This document shows positions 1 through 5,326 of a DNA stretch of 5,326 nt, in pieces; position 1 is the first letter of the stretch, and each line of letters starts with the position of its first letter. The translations under genes and the position numbers were made by a program. Origin of the DNA: Bacteroidales bacterium (lineage in GTDB: Bacteria > Bacteroidota > Bacteroidia > Bacteroidales > B18-G4); assembly GCA_023132505.1 (NCBI GenBank), contig JAGLYE010000139.1, forward strand, positions 1 through 5,326. The letters run 5' to 3'. The notes beneath the pieces are model-generated. The model had not been told where the DNA came from. It saw only the letters and a list, made by a program, of their open reading frames with translations, and made no database searches.

Positions 1-1695
1 CAAAAGCTCGAAGACCACTATACTGACATGCAGGACCTTGAATTCACCATTCAGGACGGACGTCTATGGCTGCTGCAAACCCGTAATGGCAAACGTACAG
101 GTGCGGCCATGGTGCGCATCGCCATGGAAATGCTCGATGAAGGCATGCTGGATGAAGAAACAGCCTTACTGCGTAATGAGCCCAACAAGCTTGATGAACT
201 CCTGCACCCGGTATTCGACCAGGATGCCATTGAAAAAGCCCTCATAGTGGCCAAAGGACTGCCGGCTTCTCCCGGTGCAGCTACCGGCCAGATCGTATAT
301 CATGCCGATGATGCTGAAGAATGGGCAGAAAAAGGCAAAGATGTGATTCTCGTACGCATAGAAACATCACCTGAAGACTTAAAAGGAATGAACACTGCAA
401 AGGGTATCCTCACCGCTCGCGGAGGGATGACCTCACATGCTGCCGTTGTGGCACGTGGCATGGGCAAATGCTGTGTTTCCGGCGCAGGCTCTGTGAAGAT
501 CGATTATAAGACCCGTACCATGGAAGCTGACGGCAAAACCTATCATGAAGGCGACTGGATCTCATTGAACGGAAGCACCGGCGAAGTGTATGACGGCAAG
601 ATCGCTACCATTGACCCTGAACTCAGTGGCGACTTTGGCAAACTGATGGACCTGGCCGACAAATATGCGACAATGCTCGTCCGCACCAATGCCGACACAC
701 CTCACGACAGCAAGGTGGCCAGGAACTTTGGAGCTCAGGGCATCGGCCTCTGCCGTACCGAGCATATGTTCTTCGAAGGCGACCGCATCAAGGCCATGCG
801 TGAGATGATCCTTGCTTCAGACGAAGAAGGAAGAAGGAAGGGCCTTGATAAGCTTCTTCCTATCCAGCGTGAAGACTTTGAAGGTATTTTCGAAGCCATG
901 CAAGACCTTCCGGTCACCGTACGCCTGCTTGATCCTCCCCTGCACAAGTTTGTTCCTCATGAAGAAGAGAATCAGAAAGAGATGGCAGAAGAAATGGGCA
1001 TCAGCGTGGAAGAAATAAAAGCCAAGGTGGAAGACCTCTCTGAGGTCAACCCCATGCTGGGCCATCGTGGCTGTCGTCTCGGGAACACCTATCCTGAAAT
1101 CTCCGAGATGCAGGCCAGGGCAATTATAGAAGCGGTCCTAAACCTGAAAGCAAAAGGCATCAAGACATATCCTGAGATCATGATCCCGCTCACCGGGACA
1201 CTGAAGGAAATGAAGATGCAGGAAGATCTTGTACGAAACACTGTTGAGAAGGTATTTGAAGAGTGTGGTGAACGTATGGATTACCTGGTGGGAACTATGA
1301 TCGAAGTACCCAGGGCTGCCCTTACCGCTGATAAGATAGCTGAATCAGCTGAATTCTTCAGCTTCGGAACAAACGATCTCACCCAGATGACCTTTGGTTA
1401 TTCAAGGGATGATGCCGGCAAATTCCTGCCTGTTTACCTTGAAAAGGGAATCTTGAAATATGATCCGTTCCAGGTTCTTGACCAGGAAGGCGTTGGGCTA
1501 TTGATGGAGATGGCTGTTGAAAAAGGCCGTAAGACCCGACCCAATATCAAGATCGGCATCTGTGGTGAACATGGTGGTGAGCCATCTTCTGTTGAATTCT
1601 GCAATACATTAGGATTCAACTACGTTAGCTGTTCTCCTTTTCGCATACCAATTGCAAGGCTGGCGGCTGCTCAGGCAGTGATCAAGCAAAAGTAG
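1..1695 (+). CDS. ppdK: Pyruvate, phosphate dikinase, C-terminal part (5' end outside window)
   Basis: Cytoplasmic enzyme that reversibly converts pyruvate, ATP and phosphate to PEP, AMP and pyrophosphate. The frame is open from base 1 ([12 protein letters not shown]...), so the ATG at 28 is internal; 564 residues are visible. Family members have about 870-910, so roughly 310 residues of the N-terminal ATP-grasp nucleotide-binding domain are missing at the window edge. Visible in order (fragment numbering): the end of the ATP-grasp domain with [11 protein letters not shown] (about 15-34); a swivelling phosphohistidine domain with [16 protein letters not shown], catalytic His146; and a C-terminal PEP/pyruvate TIM barrel. 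Barrel active-site residues are Arg252 (LCRTEH), Arg308 (VRLLDPP), Glu435 (MIEVPR), Asn458-Asp459 (GTNDLTQ) and Cys521 ([12 protein letters not shown]). With a shift of 309-310 these match, from memory, Clostridium symbiosum His455, Arg561, Arg617, Glu745, Asn768 and Cys831, so the visible part should be catalytically intact. PEP synthase is less likely because of the [10 protein letters not shown] and GTNDLTQ context. No clear terminator follows; a tandem array begins 8 bases after the TAG stop. Confidence 0.97.
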   Translation, partial: QKLEDHYTDMQDLEFTIQDGRLWLLQTRNGKRTGAAMVRIAMEMLDEGMLDEETALLRNEPNKLDELLHPVFDQDAIEKALIVAKGLPASPGAATGQIVYHADDAEEWAEKGKDVILVRIETSPEDLKGMNTAKGILTARGGMTSHAAVVARGMGKCCVSGAGSVKIDYKTRTMEADGKTYHEGDWISLNGSTGEVYDGKIATIDPELSGDFGKLMDLADKYATMLVRTNADTPHDSKVARNFGAQGIGLCRTEHMFFEGDRIKAMREMILASDEEGRRKGLDKLLPIQREDFEGIFEAMQDLPVTVRLLDPPLHKFVPHEEENQKEMAEEMGISVEEIKAKVEDLSEVNPMLGHRGCRLGNTYPEISEMQARAIIEAVLNLKAKGIKTYPEIMIPLTGTLKEMKMQEDLVRNTVEKVFEECGERMDYLVGTMIEVPRAALTADKIAESAEFFSFGTNDLTQMTFGYSRDDAGKFLPVYLEKGILKYDPFQVLDQEGVGLLMEMAVEKGRKTRPNIKIGICGEHGGEPSSVEFCNTLGFNYVSCSPFRIPIARLAAAQAVIKQK

Positions 1696-1703
1696 GCGTT
1701 GGG

Positions 1704-1827
1704 CATTTAACATTTAACCATGTAACCATGTAACCATGTAGCCATGTAGCCATGTAACCATGTAACCATGTAACCATGTGACCATGTAATCATGTAACCA
1801 TGTAACCATATAATCAAACAACCATAT
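1704..1827. repeat. Degenerate 8-bp tandem array, consensus AACCATGT
   Basis: Two CATTTAA words (1704-1710, 1711-1717) lead into an in-register 8-bp array from 1716 to 1827, which is 14 units. In order these are AACCATGT x3, AGCCATGT x2, AACCATGT x3, GACCATGT, AATCATGT, AACCATGT, AACCATAT, AATCAAAC and AACCATAT. Units differ mostly by single transitions and decay towards the pckA side. There are no spacers, so it is not a CRISPR array. An 8-bp period shifts frame at every unit, so it is not coding on the + strand. It lies in the ppdK-pckA gap, ahead of the likely pckA promoter. It probably arose by slippage plus point mutation; any function is unknown. Confidence 0.93.
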
Positions 1828-1835
1828 AGATAGAT

Positions 1836-1866
1836 TTTTCACAATGAGGCATTTTTCTTATATTTG
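1836..1866 (+). promoter_or_regulatory. Likely pckA promoter, Bacteroidota type
   Basis: TATATTTG at 1859-1866 fits the Bacteroidota primary-sigma -7 consensus TAnnTTTG exactly. TTTT at 1836-1839 lies 19 bases upstream, the usual spacing for the -33 box, and is one base off TTTG. Transcription would start near 1870-1875, giving a leader of about 30 nt. The leader before the pckA ATG (CTTTAATTATTCTTCATC) is A/T-rich with no Shine-Dalgarno motif, as is usual in this phylum. The promoter lies outside the tandem array, so a transcript starting here would not carry the repeats. This is assigned from motif match only. Confidence 0.55.
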
Positions 1867-1902
1867 TTAGATTCTCAATAAACACTTTAATTATTCTTCA
1901 TC

Positions 1903-3537
1903 ATGGCATCAGATATTAATAAGATCAAAGCAGAATTGGCCTCCTGTGGCATTCCTGACGTGGAAGAAATCTATCACAATCTTTCTTACGACGAAATTTT
2001 TGAACATGAAACCAACCCGGAGTTGGAAGGTTTTAATCGTGGGTTTGTCACCGATACAGGAGCAGTAGCCGTTGATACGGGCATTTTTACCGGGCGTTCT
2101 CCTAAGGATAAGCATATTGTGGATGAAGAAACTTCACGAAATAATATCTGGTGGAAAAACCCTGAACGGAAGGCATCCGACAACAAAGCGCTTAGCGAAG
2201 AAAACTGGAAAAAGATTTATGCCATCGGCGCAAAACAACTTACTGGCAAGAAACTTTATGTACAGGATGGCTATGCAGGCGCCAATGAAGATACAAGATT
2301 GCGCATCCGCATCGTGACTGAGGTAGTCTGGATGGCCCATTTTGTTAAAAATATGTTTATCAGGCCCACTGAAGAAGAACTTAAAAGCTTCGAACCCGAC
2401 TTCGTGATGCTAAATGCCTGTAAAACAAATGATCCCGACTGGAAAGAACATGGCTTGCACAGTGAAGTTTTTGCATTGTTCAACCTGAAAGAGAAAAGGG
2501 CTGTTGTGGGTGGTTCATGGTATGGCGGAGAGATCAAGAAAGGTTTCTTCTCCATGATGAACTATTACCTTCCGCTTCGCGGGATAGCTGCCATGCACTG
2601 TTCGGCCAATATGGGAAAAGAAGGGGATACAGCCATATTCTTCGGACTTTCCGGGACAGGTAAGACCACGCTTTCTGCCGATCCCAAACGTGCCCTGATC
2701 GGTGATGATGAACATGGATGGGACGATGACGGCGTATTCAACTTCGAGGGCGGATGTTATGCCAAATGCATCCACTTACGTGAAGAAAACGAGCCTGACA
2801 TCTACCGGGCGATCAGAAGGGATGCCCTGCTTGAAAATGTGGTCTACGATGCGAATGGCAAGATTGATTTCGATGACAATAGCAAAACAGAGAATACCAG
2901 GGTCAGCTACCCGATATATCATATTGATAATATCGTTAAGCCTGTCTCCAGGGGAGGACACCCCAAAAAAGTGATCTTCCTCACTGCAGATGCATTCGGT
3001 GTTTTGCCTCCCGTTGCCAAGCTTACTCCTGACCAGGCCAAGTATCATTTTTTGAGTGGTTATACTGCAAAAGTTGCCGGCACCGAGCGTGGTATTAAAG
3101 AACCTGTACCCTCATTCTCCGCAGCCTTTGGTGCAGCTTTTCTTTTATTGCATCCCACCAGATATGCTGAGGAGATGATCAAGAAAATGGATCAGCATGG
3201 CTCAGTAGCGTACCTGGTAAATACAGGTTGGGTTGGTGGACCTTACGGCATTGGTGAAAGGATGGATCTTCCCTCCACCCGAAAGATCATTGATAATATA
3301 TTAGATGGCACCCTCGACAATGTCGAGTATGAGCAACTCCCCTACTTTGGCCTTTGGATCCCAAAAGAGATTCCCGGATGCAGAAAAGACATTTGCAATC
3401 CAAGGAATGCCTGGAACAACCCCGATGACTGGGACAAGGCAGCCAAAATACTGGCTCAAAAATTTATCGATAATTTCGTTTCCTTCACGGATAATGAGGA
3501 AGGAAAACGGCTGGTTGAAGCCGGACCGAAACTATAA
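1903..3537 (+). CDS. pckA: Phosphoenolpyruvate carboxykinase (ATP)
   Basis: Cytoplasmic enzyme catalysing oxaloacetate + ATP = PEP + CO2 + ADP. It feeds gluconeogenesis, and in fermentative anaerobes can run towards oxaloacetate to fix CO2 and make ATP. It is complete at 544 residues (E. coli PckA has 540). Key residues fall at the E. coli numbers as I remember them: Arg65 (FTGRSPKDK), Tyr207 and Lys213 (WYGGEIKKG), His232 (AMHCSANMG), the P-loop GLSGTGKTT at 248-256 with Lys254 and Thr255, Asp268-Asp269 ([12 protein letters not shown]), and Arg333 (NTRVSYPI). This residue-exact alignment supports the ATG at 1903 as the start. The FEGGCYAK motif and the ATP-type P-loop separate it from the GTP-dependent family. 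It follows ppdK on the same strand after 207 bases, likely has its own promoter, and ends inside the left arm of a terminator hairpin. No truncation or missing catalytic residue is seen. Confidence 0.98.
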   Translation: MASDINKIKAELASCGIPDVEEIYHNLSYDEIFEHETNPELEGFNRGFVTDTGAVAVDTGIFTGRSPKDKHIVDEETSRNNIWWKNPERKASDNKALSEENWKKIYAIGAKQLTGKKLYVQDGYAGANEDTRLRIRIVTEVVWMAHFVKNMFIRPTEEELKSFEPDFVMLNACKTNDPDWKEHGLHSEVFALFNLKEKRAVVGGSWYGGEIKKGFFSMMNYYLPLRGIAAMHCSANMGKEGDTAIFFGLSGTGKTTLSADPKRALIGDDEHGWDDDGVFNFEGGCYAKCIHLREENEPDIYRAIRRDALLENVVYDANGKIDFDDNSKTENTRVSYPIYHIDNIVKPVSRGGHPKKVIFLTADAFGVLPPVAKLTPDQAKYHFLSGYTAKVAGTERGIKEPVPSFSAAFGAAFLLLHPTRYAEEMIKKMDQHGSVAYLVNTGWVGGPYGIGERMDLPSTRKIIDNILDGTLDNVEYEQLPYFGLWIPKEIPGCRKDICNPRNAWNNPDDWDKAAKILAQKFIDNFVSFTDNEEGKRLVEAGPKL

Positions 3538-3564
3538 AAAAAGGCCTCTTATGAGGCCTTTTTT
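3537..3564. terminator. Bidirectional intrinsic terminator between pckA and dnaN
   Basis: A perfect 12-bp stem pairs 3537-3548 with 3553-3564 (AAAAAAGGCCTC and GAGGCCTTTTTT) around a TTAT loop. The GC-rich core is GGCCTC/GAGGCC, and each strand ends in a run of six T, so it can stop the pckA transcript on + and the dnaN transcript on -. The left arm starts on the last base of the pckA TAA stop, so pckA has essentially no 3' untranslated region before the hairpin. On the dnaN side the 61-bp array at 3566-3626 lies between the stop codon and the hairpin. Confidence 0.93.
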
Positions 3565-3565
3565 A

Positions 3566-3626
3566 TTGTCGGTTGTCGGTTGTCGATTGTCGATATATGA
3601 TATCGATATCCGATATTCGATATTCG
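3566..3626. repeat. Degenerate 6-7 bp tandem array abutting the dnaN stop
   Basis: The array can be split without remainder into nine units on the + strand: TTGTCGG x2, TTGTCGA x2, TATATGA, TATCGA, TATCCGA, TATTCGA and TATTCG. Successive units change by few bases, so the word drifts from TTGTCGG to TATTCGA. It fills the gap between the terminator hairpin and the dnaN stop codon (TTA on +, 3627-3629) with no spare bases on the dnaN side. It contains the 12-bp perfect palindrome GATATCGATATC (3599-3610) and a small hairpin, CGATAT 3591-3596 with ATATCG 3600-3605. It has no sequence in common with the AACCATGT array. It would be transcribed as the dnaN 3' untranslated region. Confidence 0.85.
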
Positions 3627-4751
3627 TTACTGATTCAGCATGACTGGCATCACCAGCATCAATACGTCCTCTGCTTCATTTTCTTTGGTTACCGGGTGCA
3701 GGATGCCTGCCCTGTTGGGTGCCGACATCTCGATAATGATCTCTTCTGATTCTATATTGTTCAGCATTTCCTGCAGAAAGCGGGAGTTGAACCCGATCTC
3801 CATGTCATCGCCTTCATAGCTGCATGTAAGGCGCTCCCTGGCTTCATTTGAAAAGTCGATATCTTCGGCTGACAGCAGCAATTCCTTTCCGGAGAGTTTG
3901 AACCTTACCTGATGCGTTGACTGGTTGGCAAAGATGGCCACCCTGCGGATAGAATTCAGCAAAGATACCCGGTCAATGGTCAGCTTATGTGGATTGTCAG
4001 TTGGAATGACTGCCTCATAGTTCGGATATTTTCCATCAATGAGCCGGCAGGTCATTTTTACATTTTCAAAGTTGAACTCCGCATTGGTTTGATTATAATC
4101 AATGCTTATGGCACCCTCAGAAGCAGATAAAATGTTTTTTAACTGATTGAGGGGTTTTTTAGGCATGATGAAAGAAGCTGATTCACTGGCACTGAAATCA
4201 GTTCTCCTGTACCTTACCAGTTTGTGGGCATCTGTTGCCACCCATGTAATATCATCAGGTGTGAGTTCGAGAAATACGCCTGACATAACAGGCCTGAGCT
4301 CATCATTCCCTGTGGCAAATAAGGTTTTGTTGATCGCATTTACCATTAATTCCGACTCAATGGAAACAGATACCGTATCCTCTAATTCAGGTGCTTGCGG
4401 AAATTCGTCACTTTTATGGCCACTGAGCTTATATTTACCATCCCCGGCAGATATTTCCACGCCAAGGGTATCCTTGTTAATGGTAAACTGTACCGGTATG
4501 TCCGAGAAAGTTTTTAGGGTATCAATAAGGATCTTTGCCGGGATGGTGACAGCCCCGGGATCCTCTGCTTTATCTAAAGGAATACTTACCGTCATGGTAG
4601 TCTCCAGGTCAGATGCAGTAATCATCAAAGCATCCTCCTTCAGTTCAAAGAGGAAATCATCAAGGATGGGCAAGGTGTTGCTGGTATTCAACACACCACT
4701 CAGAGCAGTCAGATTCTTTGACAATAAGGAACTTGAAACGATGAATCTCAT
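3627..4751 (-). CDS. dnaN: DNA polymerase III subunit beta (sliding clamp)
   Basis: The clamp is a homodimeric ring around DNA that tethers the replicative polymerase and recruits repair and ligation partners. The protein has 374 residues (E. coli DnaN has 366) and should fold as three similar clamp domains of about 120 residues each. Recognisable stretches are the N-terminal MRFIVSSSLLSKNLTALSGV, the middle-domain MSGVFLEL...WVATDAHKLVRYRR, the third-domain RRVAIFANQSTHQVRFKLS, and the conserved end LMLVMPVMLNQ, which matches the clamp C-terminal MPM-like motif bordering the partner-binding groove. The start is set at the ATG at 4751. A TTG two codons upstream (4757) is also in frame, but clamps typically begin M-K/R-F-I-V. 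There is no Shine-Dalgarno motif. plsY lies 98 bases upstream on the same strand, so co-transcription is possible. dnaA is not next to it in this window. Confidence 0.97.
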   Translation of the reverse strand: MRFIVSSSLLSKNLTALSGVLNTSNTLPILDDFLFELKEDALMITASDLETTMTVSIPLDKAEDPGAVTIPAKILIDTLKTFSDIPVQFTINKDTLGVEISAGDGKYKLSGHKSDEFPQAPELEDTVSVSIESELMVNAINKTLFATGNDELRPVMSGVFLELTPDDITWVATDAHKLVRYRRTDFSASESASFIMPKKPLNQLKNILSASEGAISIDYNQTNAEFNFENVKMTCRLIDGKYPNYEAVIPTDNPHKLTIDRVSLLNSIRRVAIFANQSTHQVRFKLSGKELLLSAEDIDFSNEARERLTCSYEGDDMEIGFNSRFLQEMLNNIESEEIIIEMSAPNRAGILHPVTKENEAEDVLMLVMPVMLNQ

Positions 4752-4791
4752 ATGCAATGTTTTTCAATTAGGATTTATTCTTATTTCACTA

Positions 4792-4816
4792 TGTAAAAAT
4801 ATTAAAAATTTTTACA
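4792..4816. promoter_or_regulatory. AT-rich inverted repeat upstream of dnaN
   Basis: TGTAAAAAT (4792-4800) and ATTTTTACA (4808-4816) are perfect 9-bp inverted arms around a 7-base spacer (ATTAAAA). The dyad lies in the 98-bp plsY-dnaN gap, 41 bases before the dnaN ATG. Its size and symmetry would suit a dimeric regulator or a protein-binding site near the dnaN promoter. It could equally be a weak hairpin downstream of plsY. It has almost no GC pairs, so a strong terminator is unlikely, and chance dyads are common in AT-rich DNA. I could not place a convincing TAnnTTTG box here. Confidence 0.35.
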
Positions 4817-4849
4817 AGATGTGCAATTTACGTAAAATAATGGAATGTA

Positions 4850-5326
4850 TTATTTCCTGCTTTTGTATAAAAAGCGCGACTCAGTACCCGATATGAGGCG
4901 CCCGATATTTTTTATATGAGTGAGTGGCACGAATACAGCAACCGCTGTTGACATTATCACCAGCGGGATTTCAGTATTATTGCATAAAAAGTACGATATG
5001 AATGGAAATGAAATACAAGCCAGAATGGAAGAAAGTGACACATAACCGCTTAATGGGAAGACGATGAGAAAAACACCAAAAGCTGCCGGTCCGCTGACAG
5101 GATACAGGGCTATACCAATACCAAGGAGTGTAGCCACCCCCTTTCCGCCTTTAAAGCCGGCAAAAACAGGGCGTATATGCCCAATTACAACAAATATTGC
5201 AAGGCTAATAGCTACATAAATATGAAACTCCTTCGGTATACTACCGGCTGGGAGCATCTGTGCAAGGTTAACAGCCAGCCAGCCTTTCAGGACATCCAGC
5301 AGGAAAACAGGTATTCCTGCTTTCCA
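4850..5326 (-). CDS. plsY: Acyl-phosphate:glycerol-3-phosphate acyltransferase, C-terminal part (5' end outside window)
   Basis: Integral membrane enzyme that transfers an acyl chain from acyl-phosphate (made by PlsX) to glycerol-3-phosphate, the first step of phosphatidic acid and phospholipid synthesis. The frame stays open to the window edge (WKAGIPVFLLDVLKGWLAV...), so the Met at 5257 is internal. It shows 158 residues of the roughly 200-220 usual for the family. Motif 2 is GHIRPVFAGFKGGKGVAT (fragment 49-66) and motif 3 is LTHIKNIGRLISGTES (135-150). Motif 1 (SGNPGATN-like) should lie just beyond the edge. Hydrophobic segments occur near 36-48, 64-80, 83-100 and 118-135, fitting a multi-pass membrane protein. 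The residue after GHI is Arg, where I recall a hydrophobic residue in many relatives. It lies upstream of dnaN on the same strand, separated by 98 bases. Confidence 0.95.
   Translation of the reverse strand, partial: WKAGIPVFLLDVLKGWLAVNLAQMLPAGSIPKEFHIYVAISLAIFVVIGHIRPVFAGFKGGKGVATLLGIGIALYPVSGPAAFGVFLIVFPLSGYVSLSSILACISFPFISYFLCNNTEIPLVIMSTAVAVFVPLTHIKNIGRLISGTESRFLYKSRK

Noticed and set aside
28..1695. The ATG at 28 as the true ppdK start, which would make a truncated protein
   Set aside because: Codons 1-27 are in frame and match the family ([10 protein letters not shown]), so the gene enters from outside the window and is not shown to be truncated.
1696..1715. Intrinsic terminator directly after ppdK
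   Set aside because: I found no GC-rich hairpin with a T run between the ppdK stop and the array, or between the array and pckA.
1716..1827. CRISPR array or a repeat-protein gene in the 8-bp array
   Set aside because: There are no spacers and the unit is far too short for CRISPR. On the + strand stops occur in every frame. The minus strand is largely open there, but it has no start context, no length and no neighbouring coding signal.
3305..3643. A 112-codon + strand open frame running from inside pckA through the terminator and array
   Set aside because: It overlaps pckA in another frame, and its end reads through the hairpin and the tandem words, which only gives low-complexity peptide.
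4752..4757. TTG at 4757 as the dnaN start, two codons upstream
   Set aside because: The ATG at 4751 gives the typical clamp N-terminus MRFIV. The TTG would only add Met-His and has no ribosome-binding support.
4147..4896. A 249-codon open frame on the + strand, antisense to dnaN and running into plsY
   Set aside because: It lies opposite a clear, full-length beta clamp, resembles no family I recognise and crosses two real genes and their spacer. It is a shadow of dnaN codon use.
4850..5257. plsY taken as a complete 135-residue gene starting at 5257
   Set aside because: The frame continues upstream to the window edge with family-like sequence (AGIPVFLLDVLKGWLAV), so the Met at 5257 is internal and the gene is merely cut by the window.

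Overview
The window looks like ordinary chromosomal core sequence from a member of the Bacteroidota, probably a Bacteroidales-like anaerobe or an uncultured relative. This is inferred from three things. The genes lack Shine-Dalgarno leaders. A Bacteroidota-type -7 promoter box (TAnnTTTG) lies before pckA. The proteins pair a pyruvate phosphate dikinase with an ATP-type PEP carboxykinase. I see no integrase, transposase, CRISPR array, tRNA or rRNA.

Layout from left to right: (1) 1-1695 (+), the C-terminal two thirds of pyruvate phosphate dikinase (ppdK), cut by the left edge. (2) 1696-1902, an intergenic stretch holding a degenerate 8-bp tandem array (consensus AACCATGT, about 14 units) and then a likely pckA promoter. 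(3) 1903-3537 (+), complete PEP carboxykinase (pckA). (4) 3537-3564, a strong hairpin with T runs on both strands that can terminate both converging transcription units. (5) 3566-3626, a second, unrelated degenerate array with 6-7 bp units, ending exactly at the dnaN stop codon. (6) 3627-4751 (-), complete DNA polymerase III beta clamp (dnaN). (7) 4752-4849, an AT-rich spacer with a 9-bp dyad. (8) 4850-5326 (-), the C-terminal part of the acyl-phosphate glycerol-3-phosphate acyltransferase (plsY), cut by the right edge.

ppdK and pckA act together at the PEP/pyruvate/oxaloacetate node. PPDK interconverts pyruvate and PEP using ATP/AMP and phosphate/pyrophosphate. PckA interconverts PEP and oxaloacetate using ADP/ATP. 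Their adjacency on one strand makes metabolic sense for gluconeogenesis, or for fermentative CO2 fixation towards succinate. plsY and dnaN share the other strand and may be co-transcribed, but have no direct functional link.

I find no convincing undescribed gene system: all four genes are well-known families with their catalytic residues in place where visible. The least explained material is the pair of short, drifting tandem arrays placed just after the ppdK and dnaN stop codons. The first is notable because its 11 ATGs are each followed at once by a stop codon, and all three stop codons occur.
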